DNA of 64,000 nt from positions 38,319 to 102,318 of the forward strand of contig CACJNI010000005.1 in NCBI GenBank assembly GCA_902594705.1. The letters are read 5' to 3'. Both the position numbers and the translations under genes were made by a program. Below are positions 50,313 through 58,371 of this stretch, one piece after another. How positions within the stretch are numbered: position 1 is the first letter of the stretch; each line of letters starts with the position of its first letter. The notes under the pieces are model-generated. The model saw only the letters and a list, made by a program, of their open reading frames with translations. It had not been told where the DNA came from and did not search any database. Source of the stretch: an uncultured Pelagibacteraceae bacterium (GTDB lineage Bacteria > Pseudomonadota > Alphaproteobacteria > Pelagibacterales > Pelagibacteraceae).

Positions 50313-50995
50313 TATTTAAAATTATCTAAAATATTTTTGAAAAATAATGAACCATCTTCACCTGATAAATATTTGTCTATCATTCTTTCAGGATGAGGCA
50401 TCATTCCCAATACATTTTTATTTTTATTAAATATTCCAGCTATATTTTTTAACGCTCCGTTAGGATTAGTTGATTCATTTTCTGTGCCATCTGCTCCACA
50501 ATACGTTACAGCTATTTGACTATTATCCTCTAATGATTTTAATTCATCATCACTACAAAAGTAATTTCCTTCATTGTGGGCAATATGAAGTTCTAAAAGA
50601 TTTTTTTTTAAATTTTTGAAATATTTATTTTCTTTATCTTTAACTTTTACAAAAACATTACTGCATATAAAATTTAGAAACTTATTTTGTTGTAAAATTC
50701 CATTTAGTAGGCCAGTTTCAGTTAAGATTTGAAATCCATTACAAATACCTAATACCAAACCTCCAGAATTCGCAAAATCAATCACCGATTTTATAATTTT
50801 TGATTTAGAAGCAATGCTTCCACATCTTAAGTAGTCACCGTAAGAAAAGCCACCTGGCAATACTATTAAATCTGACTTTGGAATAGATTGATCATTGTGC
50901 CAAACCATTTGATTTTTAAAACCAAATTTTTTCAGAGCCACATCCATGTCTCTATCACAATTTGATCCTGGAAAAATAATGACTGATGATCTCAT
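50312..50995 (-). CDS. purQ: Phosphoribosylformylglycinamidine synthase, glutaminase subunit
   Basis: 227-residue class I glutamine amidotransferase. Catalytic triad: Cys85 in LGICNGFQILTE, and His and Glu in GMMPHPERM close to the C-terminus. N-terminal VIIFPGSNCDRDM and LPGGFSYGDYLRCGSIA are PurQ signatures. It feeds ammonia to PurL through the PurS-bridged complex. It overlaps purL by 1 bp and is separated from purS by 3 bp. Confidence 0.97.
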   Translation of the reverse strand: MRSSVIIFPGSNCDRDMDVALKKFGFKNQMVWHNDQSIPKSDLIVLPGGFSYGDYLRCGSIASKSKIIKSVIDFANSGGLVLGICNGFQILTETGLLNGILQQNKFLNFICSNVFVKVKDKENKYFKNLKKNLLELHIAHNEGNYFCSDDELKSLEDNSQIAVTYCGADGTENESTNPNGALKNIAGIFNKNKNVLGMMPHPERMIDKYLSGEDGSLFFKNILDNFK

Positions 50996-50998
50996 TTA

Positions 50999-51232
50999 TT
51001 AAACTATTTTGTAATCCTCAATAACAAGATTGGCCAATAGCTTTTTGCACATATCATCTACTAAAGACTTTGCTTTTTTTTCATCTTTCTCTTTAACTTC
51101 AATTTCAAAATATTTACCTTGTCTTACATCTTCTACATTCCCAAAGTTCATCCCGTTAAGTGTTTGTTGAATAGCCTTCCCTTGAGGATCTAAAACTCCA
51201 TTTTTAAGAGTTACAATTACTTTAATTTTCAT
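50999..51232 (-). CDS. purS: Phosphoribosylformylglycinamidine synthase, PurS subunit
   Basis: 77-residue bridging subunit of the PurLQS complex. Typical beginning KIKVIVTLKNGVLDPQGKAIQQTLNGMNF followed by VEDVRQGKYFEIEV and a C-terminal helix ending LLANLVIEDYKIV. Length is standard (about 80). Its presence confirms that PurL here is the small, three-subunit type. One-bp overlap with purC. Confidence 0.96.
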   Translation of the reverse strand: MKIKVIVTLKNGVLDPQGKAIQQTLNGMNFGNVEDVRQGKYFEIEVKEKDEKKAKSLVDDMCKKLLANLVIEDYKIV

Positions 51233-52017
51233 TACTTCTTTTTAATCTTTACCGCTTGTGGCTTGGTGTATTTTAATGGTCTTATATTTGATTGTTCATG
51301 AAGTATATCTAATCTTCTAGCAACTTCTTGATAAGCCTCAATTAGATTACCAAGGCCTTTTCTAAACCTATCTTTATCTAATTTTTTATCACTATTTACG
51401 TCCCATAGTCTGCATGTGTCTGGACTTATTTCATCTGCAAGTATGATCTCTTTTTTTCCATTTTTTTCATATCTTCCAAATTCTACTTTAAAATCTACAA
51501 GTTTAATTCCAACACCCCTAAACATACCTTGAAGAAAATCGTTAATTCTATTTAGTTCTTTATTAATTATTTTTAATTCATCTTTTTCCATCCACTTAAA
51601 AGCCAAGATGTGTTCTGTACTTACTAAGGGATCTCCTAAATCATCATCTTTTAAGCAATATTCAATTAATGGATTATCTAAGACTGTCCCATCTTCAATA
51701 CCCAATCTTTTAGTTAATGAACCGGTTGCAATGTTTCTTACAATAAATTCAATAGGTATAATTTCAACATGCTGAACGAGTTGTTCTCTCATATTTAAAC
51801 GTTTTACTAAATGGTTTTTGATACCAACGTTGTTTAATTGAGTTAATATATGCTCAGAAATTCTATTGTTTAAAATTCCTTTACCATCCATCACTGCTTT
51901 TTTTTGATTATTAAATGCAGTTGCATCATCTTTAAAATGTTGGATAACATATTTTTTATCGTTGCTTGCAAAAATTATTTTTGCCTTACCTTCGTATAAT
52001 TTTTTTCCTTTTTTCAT
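51232..52017 (-). CDS. purC: SAICAR synthetase
   Basis: 261-residue phosphoribosylaminoimidazole-succinocarboxamide synthase, joining aspartate to CAIR with ATP. Landmarks: LYEGKAKIIFAS at the N-terminus, NRISEHILTQLNNVGIKNHLVKRL, IEFIVRNIATGSL, LVDFKVEFGR, ILADEISPDTCRLWD and the Arg/Lys-rich C-terminus. Flanked by purB and purS with single-base overlaps. Confidence 0.97.
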   Translation of the reverse strand: MKKGKKLYEGKAKIIFASNDKKYVIQHFKDDATAFNNQKKAVMDGKGILNNRISEHILTQLNNVGIKNHLVKRLNMREQLVQHVEIIPIEFIVRNIATGSLTKRLGIEDGTVLDNPLIEYCLKDDDLGDPLVSTEHILAFKWMEKDELKIINKELNRINDFLQGMFRGVGIKLVDFKVEFGRYEKNGKKEIILADEISPDTCRLWDVNSDKKLDKDRFRKGLGNLIEAYQEVARRLDILHEQSNIRPLKYTKPQAVKIKKK

Positions 52018-53309
52018 TATTTAAATACTCTTTTAAATATATAATTTACATTTTTTAAGTGTTTGTCATATGTAAAAATTTTATCTAATCTTTTTTCACT
52101 TATTTTACTAGTGATCGATTTATCACTTTTTAAAAGTGTTAATAAGTTTGTATTCTTTGCAAAACTAGCTTTTGCATGAGACTGAACCAATCTATACGCT
52201 TTCTCTCTAGCAATACCTGATTTAGTAAGTTCTAACATTACTTCTTGAGAAAAAACAAGACCTCTTGTTAAGTTTAAATTCTTTATCATCGTTTTTGGAT
52301 AAACAATCATTTTCTCTAAAATTCCTGACAACCGAACTAAAGCAAAATCTAAAGTTATATTTGCGTCTGGACCAATATTTCTTTCAACACTAGAATGAGA
52401 AATATCTCTTTCATGCCACAAAGAAATATTTTCTAAAGCAGGAATTACATAGCTTCTCACCATTCTTGCAAGTCCTGTAAGATTTTCACTTAATATTGGA
52501 TTTTTTTTATGAGGCATAGCAGATGACCCTTTTTGATCTTTCGAAAAGTATTCTTGTAATTCATAAACTTCAGATCTTTGTAAATGTCTTATTTCTGTTG
52601 CAACTCTTTCAACAGATCCAGCAATAATCCCAAGAACTGCAAAATAATGTGCATGTCTATCTCTTGGTATAATTTGAGTTGAAATGGGCTCAGGTTTCAA
52701 TTTTAATTTTTTTGCAACATAAGTTTCAATTTTAGGATTTATATTAGCAAATGTTCCTACTGCGCCTGAAATTGCACATGTTGATACATTTTCTATCGCA
52801 TCTTTTAATCTTAATTTGTTTCTTTTAAACTCTTCATAAAATGATGCTAATTTTAGACCAAATGTAATTGGTTCTGCGTGAATTCCATGACTTCTTCCAA
52901 TACATGGTGTTAACTTATATTTTTTTGCTTGTTTTTTTAGAACAGATAAAATTTTATCAATGTCTCTTAACAAAATATTTCCTGATTGAACCAATTGAAT
53001 ATTTAAAGTTGTATCTAAAACATCAGATGATGTCATACCTTGATGAAGATATCTTGCTTTAAGACCCGTTTGCTCTGTAATTGATGTCAAAAAAGCAATT
53101 ACATCATGCTTGACTTTTGCTTCTATATCATGAATTCTTTTAACTTTAATTTCCCCCTTTTTTTTAACCAATGACGCAACACCTTTAGGAATAATTTTAT
53201 ATTTTTCCATTGCCTCGGCTGCAGCAATTTCTACATCTAGCCAAATTTTATATTTGTTTTCTTCAGACCAAATACTGACAAGTTCTTTTCTAGAATATCT
53301 TGATATCAT
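52017..53309 (-). CDS. purB: Adenylosuccinate lyase
   Basis: 430-residue fumarase-superfamily lyase acting in two purine steps (SAICAR to AICAR, and adenylosuccinate to AMP). The superfamily signature is GSSAMPHKKNP; also present are YLHQGMTSSDVLDT, IGRSHGIHAEPITFGLK and RDISHSSVERNIGPDA. The catalytic serine loop and the histidine in GRSHG are conserved. It precedes purC, so two consecutive pathway enzymes are adjacent. Confidence 0.97.
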   Translation of the reverse strand: MISRYSRKELVSIWSEENKYKIWLDVEIAAAEAMEKYKIIPKGVASLVKKKGEIKVKRIHDIEAKVKHDVIAFLTSITEQTGLKARYLHQGMTSSDVLDTTLNIQLVQSGNILLRDIDKILSVLKKQAKKYKLTPCIGRSHGIHAEPITFGLKLASFYEEFKRNKLRLKDAIENVSTCAISGAVGTFANINPKIETYVAKKLKLKPEPISTQIIPRDRHAHYFAVLGIIAGSVERVATEIRHLQRSEVYELQEYFSKDQKGSSAMPHKKNPILSENLTGLARMVRSYVIPALENISLWHERDISHSSVERNIGPDANITLDFALVRLSGILEKMIVYPKTMIKNLNLTRGLVFSQEVMLELTKSGIAREKAYRLVQSHAKASFAKNTNLLTLLKSDKSITSKISEKRLDKIFTYDKHLKNVNYIFKRVFK

Positions 53310-54079
53310 TAATTATATGGGGGCCTCGTATAACCTTTAACAGATTCTGTGAAAATTTCATATGAATCTTCTGTGATGCCAACAGTATGCTCAAATTGTG
53401 CTGATAAAGATTTATCTTTAGTTACAGCTGTCCACCCATCATTTAAAACTTTTGTTTCATATTTTCCGTAATTTATCATTGGTTCAATAGTAAAAGTCAT
53501 ACCAGGTATTAGTTCTTTGCCAGTATTTTTAGATCCATAATGAAGTATATTAGGAGGTTCATGAAATACATTACTTATTCCATGCCCACAAAAATCTCTT
53601 ACAACTGAATAACCTTTGCTTTCAACATAAGATTGAATTTCAAATCCTATATCACCAAGTTTTTTACCTGGTTCTAAAATAGATATTGCTTTCATCAAAG
53701 AGTCATAGGTTGCTTCGATTAAATTTTTTGCCTTAACTGGAACATTTCCAACTTCATACATTCTACTTGTATCTCCATAATGATTATCAATGACCGCTGT
53801 CACATCAACATTAACTGCATCACCATCTTCTAAAATTCTCTCAGAGGGTATTCCATGACAAACTACATGGTTTAATGATGTGCAAAGTGATTTTTCAAAA
53901 CCTCTATAAAATAATGGAGCTGAATAGCCACCATTATCTTTTATAAATTCATAACCTAATTTATCGATCTTATCTGTTGATACTCCTGGTTTGATATAAT
54001 CTGTAAGCATGTCTAAAGTTTTAGATGCAAGCTTTCCAGCAACTCTCATCTTTTCAAATTTTTCTTTATAATCACTCAT
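53309..54079 (-). CDS. map: Methionine aminopeptidase type I
   Basis: 256-residue enzyme removing N-terminal Met from new proteins. Dinuclear-metal ligands are visible: Asp in VNVDVTAVIDN, Asp in YGDTSRMY, His in FCGHGISNVFHEPPNI, Glu in FTIEPMINYGKYE and Glu in QFEHTVGI. No N-terminal zinc-finger extension, so type Ia. It overlaps sfsA by 8 bp and purB by 1 bp, placing it in the purine operon. Confidence 0.97.
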   Translation of the reverse strand: MSDYKEKFEKMRVAGKLASKTLDMLTDYIKPGVSTDKIDKLGYEFIKDNGGYSAPLFYRGFEKSLCTSLNHVVCHGIPSERILEDGDAVNVDVTAVIDNHYGDTSRMYEVGNVPVKAKNLIEATYDSLMKAISILEPGKKLGDIGFEIQSYVESKGYSVVRDFCGHGISNVFHEPPNILHYGSKNTGKELIPGMTFTIEPMINYGKYETKVLNDGWTAVTKDKSLSAQFEHTVGITEDSYEIFTESVKGYTRPPYN

Positions 54080-54758
54080 CTATAATATTAATTTTTTTTT
54101 CAATTTTAATCTCTTTAGAACTAAGTTTGCATCTATAAGCGAGAAATTTAACTCCTGCTTTTTTTGCTTTCTTGTAGTTTTCAAAATAAATTTGATCAAT
54201 ATCTTTTGCAATTCTAAAGTTATTAATATTTTGAATTTGCGTTAAAAATAAGACATATGGCTTATATCCTTTTTTAATTGATTTAATTAGCATATTTAGA
54301 TGTTTTGTTCCTCTTGATGTTACTGCATCAGGAAATTCCGCAAGATCATTTTCTCTAAATAATGTTACATTCTTTACTTCTATTAAATAGCTGTCACATA
54401 AAAAATCAAATCTTGTATCATCACTAAATTTAAATTCTGGTTTAATATTTTTGATAGTTTTAAACTCAGATATTAATTTATTTTCTAATCCATGATTAAC
54501 GATTTTGTTAGCTCTATGAGTATTTACACCAACGTATCTTTTATTTGCTTTAATAATTTCTAATGTAAATTTCAGTTTTCTCTTTGGATCATTGTGTTCT
54601 GTAACTAGAACTTCATTACCTTGATCCAAGAGGCCCTGCATAGATCCGGTGTTAGGACAATGTGCCGTTATAATCTTGTTATTTACTTTTATATCGGCGA
54701 AAAATCTCTTATATCTTTTTAATAATTTTCCTTTAATAAGGCTATTTGTAAATTTCAT
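54072..54758 (-). CDS. sfsA: SfsA family DNA/RNA nuclease-like protein
   Basis: 228-residue SfsA. N-terminal OB-fold with LIKGKLLKRYKRFFADI and HCPNTGSMQGLL; C-terminal nuclease-like domain with the FDFLCDSYLIEVKNVTL segment (E-V-K catalytic-type motif) and FPDAVTSRGTKHLNML. Historically named for sugar fermentation stimulation in E. coli; the biochemical role is unsettled. First gene of the nine-gene minus-strand operon; divergent from the cinA-like gene with 22 bp between starts. Confidence 0.93.
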   Translation of the reverse strand: MKFTNSLIKGKLLKRYKRFFADIKVNNKIITAHCPNTGSMQGLLDQGNEVLVTEHNDPKRKLKFTLEIIKANKRYVGVNTHRANKIVNHGLENKLISEFKTIKNIKPEFKFSDDTRFDFLCDSYLIEVKNVTLFRENDLAEFPDAVTSRGTKHLNMLIKSIKKGYKPYVLFLTQIQNINNFRIAKDIDQIYFENYKKAKKAGVKFLAYRCKLSSKEIKIEKKINIIDE

Positions 54759-54780
54759 ATAAATTTACTTATATTTACAT

Positions 54781-55530
54781 ATGCAAAATAAAAAAGATAT
54801 AAATGCTGGTATTTTAATTATCGGTAATGAAGTTCTATCGGGTAGAACACAAGATGTTAATACAAGCACATTGGCAATTTGGTTAAATTCATTAGGTATA
54901 CCTGTTGCAGAAGTCAGAGTTGTTCCCGATGATGAAAGTATAATTATAAATACAGTTAATGAACTGAGAAAAAAATATTCATATATATTTACAACAGGAG
55001 GAATAGGGCCAACTCACGATGATATTACAGCAGAGTCTGTCTCTAAAGCATTTAATATTGAATACGGTTTCCATAAAGAGGCTTTTTCAATACTAGAAAA
55101 TTATTATAAACCAGGTGAATTTAATGAAGGCAGACAAAAGATGGCTAAAATGCCTGTTAGTGCAAATTTAATTTTAAATCCTTCTAGTGGTGCACCAGGA
55201 TTTTATGTTGAAAATGTATATTGTCTTCCAGGAGTTCCATCAATTATGAAAGCAATGCTTGGAAGTTTAAATAACCTTTTAGTTGGAGGAGAGCCAATAT
55301 TGAGTGAAACAATTAATTTAAGAACTGTTGAGAGTGAAATAGCAAAATCTTTAACAGAGGTTCAAAATAATAATTCTGAAGTTGAAATCGGAAGTTACCC
55401 TTTTTTTAAAGCTGGTAAACTAGGTGTATCTATTGTTGTCCGATCTGTTGATAAAACAAAAATTGATAAATGTAATTCTGAAATACTTAAATTTGTAAAA
55501 GATAAACAAATTGAAATAGTTGAGCGCTAA
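54781..55530 (+). CDS. CinA-N/MoaB-type molybdopterin-binding domain protein
   Basis: 249-residue protein with a MoCF_biosynth domain in its first 170 residues: GILIIGNEVLSGRTQDVN, TTGGIGPTHDDITAESVSKAF and VYCLPGVPSIMKAMLG. This is the COG1058 domain found at the N-terminus of CinA; here the C-terminal nicotinamide-nucleotide amidase (PncC) domain is missing and replaced by about 70 residues (KSLTEVQNNNSEVEIGSYPFF) of the type seen in stand-alone forms. Known stand-alone proteins may act as ADP-ribose/FAD pyrophosphatases. It is unlikely to be a molybdenum-cofactor enzyme here. Followed after 2 bp by the cyclotransferase-like gene. Confidence 0.85.
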   Translation: MQNKKDINAGILIIGNEVLSGRTQDVNTSTLAIWLNSLGIPVAEVRVVPDDESIIINTVNELRKKYSYIFTTGGIGPTHDDITAESVSKAFNIEYGFHKEAFSILENYYKPGEFNEGRQKMAKMPVSANLILNPSSGAPGFYVENVYCLPGVPSIMKAMLGSLNNLLVGGEPILSETINLRTVESEIAKSLTEVQNNNSEVEIGSYPFFKAGKLGVSIVVRSVDKTKIDKCNSEILKFVKDKQIEIVER

Positions 55531-55532
55531 TT

Positions 55533-55937
55533 ATGCTTTATTTTGCATACGGAAGTAATCTAAATCATTTTCAAATGAAAAGAAGATGTAAAGATTCAAA
55601 ATATTTAAAAAAAATCAATTTGAAGGGATATAAACTTAATTTTAGAAGCAAGTACCGAGCAGCAGATATAGAAAAGAAAAATAATTCTATTGTTCCTGGT
55701 GGTTTATATGAGATATCAAAAAGTGATGAAAAAAAATTAGATATTTATGAAGATTATCCAATTCTCTATAAAAAAATGTATTTTAAATATTACAACAATA
55801 CTGTGATGACTTATATCATGCCTAAAAAAACAATTTTTAGATATCCCACTGAAAGATATCTTAATGTTGTTAAACAGGGTTACAAAGATTGTAAATTAGA
55901 TCAAAAATATCTCAAAAAAGCTTTAGTGAATTTTTAA
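55533..55937 (+). CDS. Gamma-glutamylcyclotransferase-like (AIG2 family) protein
   Basis: 134-residue cytoplasmic protein. The N-terminus YFAYGSNLNHFQMKRR carries the Y-G-S-N-L nucleotide-like binding loop of gamma-glutamylcyclotransferases; PGGLYEISKSDEKKLDIYEDY holds the usual catalytic acid region (the Glu in E-D-Y). Enzymes of this fold release 5-oxoproline from gamma-glutamyl peptides or gamma-glutamylamines. Substrate not determinable. It lies between the cinA-like gene and azlC with gaps of 2 and 3 bp. Confidence 0.82.
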   Translation: MLYFAYGSNLNHFQMKRRCKDSKYLKKINLKGYKLNFRSKYRAADIEKKNNSIVPGGLYEISKSDEKKLDIYEDYPILYKKMYFKYYNNTVMTYIMPKKTIFRYPTERYLNVVKQGYKDCKLDQKYLKKALVNF

Positions 55938-55940
55938 TTA

Positions 55941-56627
55941 ATGCTTTCAAAATCAAAAATATTTTTTAAAGGTATAGTTGCTGTTTTACCTCATATGTTA
56001 TCAGTAATTCCTTTTGGAATTATAACTGGAGCTATTGGTATTGAATTAGGTTTTGATCCAATTTTAGTTTATGCAACTTCCTTGATTATTTTTGGCGGCG
56101 CTTCACAGATAATATTTATGCAACTTTTGTCAGGTGGAGCTTCATCATTAGTAGCTATTACATCAGTTGGAGTAATAAACTCGAGACATTTACTATATGG
56201 AGCAGTTTTATCTGAGTATTTAGAAAAACTGAGTTTTATTAAAAAATTATTTATTTCTTATTTTATTGTAGATCAAGGCTTTGCAGAATCTAACAAGTAC
56301 ATTAAACAAAATAAAAATTTATCTAATCCACATTATTATGTTCTTGGTACAGGAGTAACACTTTGGTTTTGTTGGCAGTTATCCACAATTAGTGGAATTA
56401 TATTGGGCTCATTTATTCCTGAAGAATTGGGTTTAAAATTTGCGATCCCTCTCACTTTTTTAGCGATTATTGTAAATGACTTAAGAAAACTAGATCATGT
56501 TTTCGTGATGTTGGTATCTGGGTTTGCATCATTAATTTTATTTAATGCTCCATTTAAATCTTACATAATATTATCTCCTATAGTCGCTCTAATTGCTGCA
56601 TTTATAATGTTGAGGTTAAAAAAATGA
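55941..56627 (+). CDS. azlC: AzlC-type branched-chain amino acid exporter, large subunit
   Basis: 228-residue inner-membrane protein with about 7 helices. AzlC family features: VIPFGIITGAIGIELGF near the N-terminus, ATSLIIFGGASQIIFMQLL and SVGVINSRHLLYGAVLSEYL, the N-x-R-H-x-x-Y motif diagnostic of the family. Together with AzlD it exports branched-chain amino acids or analogues. Overlaps azlD by 4 bp. Confidence 0.92.
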   Translation: MLSKSKIFFKGIVAVLPHMLSVIPFGIITGAIGIELGFDPILVYATSLIIFGGASQIIFMQLLSGGASSLVAITSVGVINSRHLLYGAVLSEYLEKLSFIKKLFISYFIVDQGFAESNKYIKQNKNLSNPHYYVLGTGVTLWFCWQLSTISGIILGSFIPEELGLKFAIPLTFLAIIVNDLRKLDHVFVMLVSGFASLILFNAPFKSYIILSPIVALIAAFIMLRLKK

Positions 56628-56941
56628 CCTGGTTTTCAATTATAGTATCTGGAATTGTAACTTATTTCTCTAGGATGGCCATGGTCGCTTTAATTGATAG
56701 AGAAATGCTTGGAACAAAAGTTAAAGAAGTTCTTAATTATGTTCCAGCAGCTGTATTTCCAGCAATAATATTTCCTGGTGTTTTTTTTAATGATTTTGGT
56801 TTGTTTGTAGAAATCACAGATCCAAAAATTTATGGTGCAATTGTTGCTTTAGTTGTTGGATTTTACTCAAGAAGTGTAATTGCCACTATTGTTTCAGGAT
56901 TATTATCTTATTGGTTTATTATTTTTTTCTTATTAAGATAG
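56624..56941 (+). CDS. azlD: AzlD-type branched-chain amino acid exporter, small subunit
   Basis: 105-residue membrane protein with 3-4 helices, beginning TWFSIIVSGIVTYFSRMAMVALI, and VKEVLNYVPAAVFPAIIFPGVFF, the Y-V-P-A-A-V-x-P motif of AzlD. The conserved polar residues in helix 1 are retained. It overlaps azlC, and the SAF-domain gene begins 4 bp after its stop. Confidence 0.9.
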   Translation: MTWFSIIVSGIVTYFSRMAMVALIDREMLGTKVKEVLNYVPAAVFPAIIFPGVFFNDFGLFVEITDPKIYGAIVALVVGFYSRSVIATIVSGLLSYWFIIFFLLR

Positions 56942-56945
56942 ATCT

Positions 56946-58238
56946 GTGTATTTATATACTAAACTTAAAAATTTAAAAAAACCAATTAGAGTTGCTTTTG
57001 TTGGCTGTGGGAAATTTGTTTCAATGTTTCTCGCTCAATATAATCAATTAAACAAAATCATTTTAGATTCAATTATAGAGCTTGATATTGAGAGAGCAAA
57101 AAAAAATTGTTTAAATAGTGGATTATCTAGTGAAAATATACAAAAGATTAATTTTACAGATAATTTAGACAAAGTTTTTAACAGAGAAATTGATGTATTT
57201 ATTGAAGCTACAGGCAACCCTATAGCAGGCACATTACATGCAAAGAAAATCATAGAAAGTAAAAAGCATGTAATAATGGTTAATGTTGAAGCAGATGTTT
57301 TATGTGGAAAGTATTTGTCTGATTTAGCTAAAAAGAACAACGTTATCTGTTCAATGGCTTATGGTGATCAGCCATCATTAATATTAGAACAAATTGAATG
57401 GGCAAAATTAAATGGTTTTGAAGTTATATGTGCAGGTAAAGGGACAAAATATCATCCATCATTTGAATATTCGACACCAGAAACTGTTTGGGGACACTAT
57501 GGTTTAACTAAAGAAAGAGCTGAAAATGAATCTGGGATGAATCCTAAAATGTTTAATAGTTTTTTATGTGGGGATAAATCATCAATAGAAATGTGTGCTG
57601 TTAGCAATGCAACAGACTTAAAATGCCCAAATAGTGGATTAACATATCCTCCAATCGGAGTTTATGACATTGCTAAAAAATTAATTCCGAAATCTGAAGG
57701 AGGTTTATTAGATTATTCTGGTCAAGTAGAAGTTATTTCAAGTATAGATTTAGATAAAAAAGATATTCCAAATGATCTTAGATGGGGAGTGTATATTGTT
57801 ATTAAAGCTCAAAATGAGTATGTGAAAAATTGTTTTAAAGACTATGGAATGGTAACTGACTCATCGGGAAGTTATTCAGCCATTTGGAGGCCTTATCATT
57901 ATATTGGATTAGAATTAGCTCAATCAATCTATTCCATAATACTTGATAACAAGGCTACAGGTCATACAAAAAATTTTAATGCCGAAATAGCTAGTGTTGC
58001 AAAAAAAGATTTAAAAGCAGGACAAAAACTTGATGGAGAAGGGGGTTATTGTGCAAGGGGGAGGTTAATTTCATCCAAAAGATCTAAACAAGAAAGAATT
58101 TTACCCATGGGTTATACTGATAATGCAGTCTTGAAGAATGACATAATGAAAGATCAATTTATAAGATTGGATGATGTTGAGCTAAATTTACAAAAAGAAA
58201 TAATTGAAGCTAGAGAATATCAATACAATTTAATATAG
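56946..58238 (+). CDS. SAF-domain NAD(P)-dependent oxidoreductase, homoserine dehydrogenase-like
   Basis: 430 residues, starting at GTG 56946. N-terminal Rossmann domain: VAFVGCGKFVSMFLAQ (residues about 15-30), VFIEATGNPIAGTLHAKKIIESKKHVIMVNVEADVLCG, which resembles homoserine dehydrogenase-like NAD-binding proteins. The central part has GDQPSLILEQIEWAKLNGFEVICAGKGTKYHPSFE and the C-terminal part contains a SAF domain (IASVAKKDLKAGQKLDGEGGYCARGRL), as in antifreeze-like / UxaA / flagellar P-ring proteins. Related proteins are annotated only as oxidoreductases. Substrate unknown; the location after azlCD may mean amino-acid or hydroxyacid metabolism. Last protein gene before tRNA-Leu. Confidence 0.8.
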   Translation: MYLYTKLKNLKKPIRVAFVGCGKFVSMFLAQYNQLNKIILDSIIELDIERAKKNCLNSGLSSENIQKINFTDNLDKVFNREIDVFIEATGNPIAGTLHAKKIIESKKHVIMVNVEADVLCGKYLSDLAKKNNVICSMAYGDQPSLILEQIEWAKLNGFEVICAGKGTKYHPSFEYSTPETVWGHYGLTKERAENESGMNPKMFNSFLCGDKSSIEMCAVSNATDLKCPNSGLTYPPIGVYDIAKKLIPKSEGGLLDYSGQVEVISSIDLDKKDIPNDLRWGVYIVIKAQNEYVKNCFKDYGMVTDSSGSYSAIWRPYHYIGLELAQSIYSIILDNKATGHTKNFNAEIASVAKKDLKAGQKLDGEGGYCARGRLISSKRSKQERILPMGYTDNAVLKNDIMKDQFIRLDDVELNLQKEIIEAREYQYNLI

Positions 58239-58282
58239 TTGAGATATAAATTTTAATATATATAACGATGAACTTTACAAAT

Positions 58283-58368
58283 GCCCTCGTGGTGAAATTG
58301 GTAGACACAAAGGACTTAAAATCCTTGCCCTTTTGGGAGTGCCAGTTCGAGTCTGGCCGAGGGCACCA
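58283..58368 (+). tRNA. tRNA-Leu(TAA)
   Basis: Acceptor arms GCCCTCG and CGAGGGC (58358-58364) pair fully; discriminator A, CCA encoded (58366-58368). The anticodon loop ACTTAAAA has TAA. There is a long variable arm (TGCCCTTTTGGGAGT), as expected for leucine, and the T-loop reads TTCGAGT. The nadK ATG follows after 3 bp, so tRNA 3' processing would release an almost leaderless nadK mRNA. Confidence 0.97.
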
Positions 58369-58371
58369 CTA

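Noticed and set aside
58333..58371. Upstream extension of nadK starting at 58333
   Set aside because: The extra 13 residues are encoded by the 3' half of tRNA-Leu; ATG 58372 just after the tRNA is the better start.
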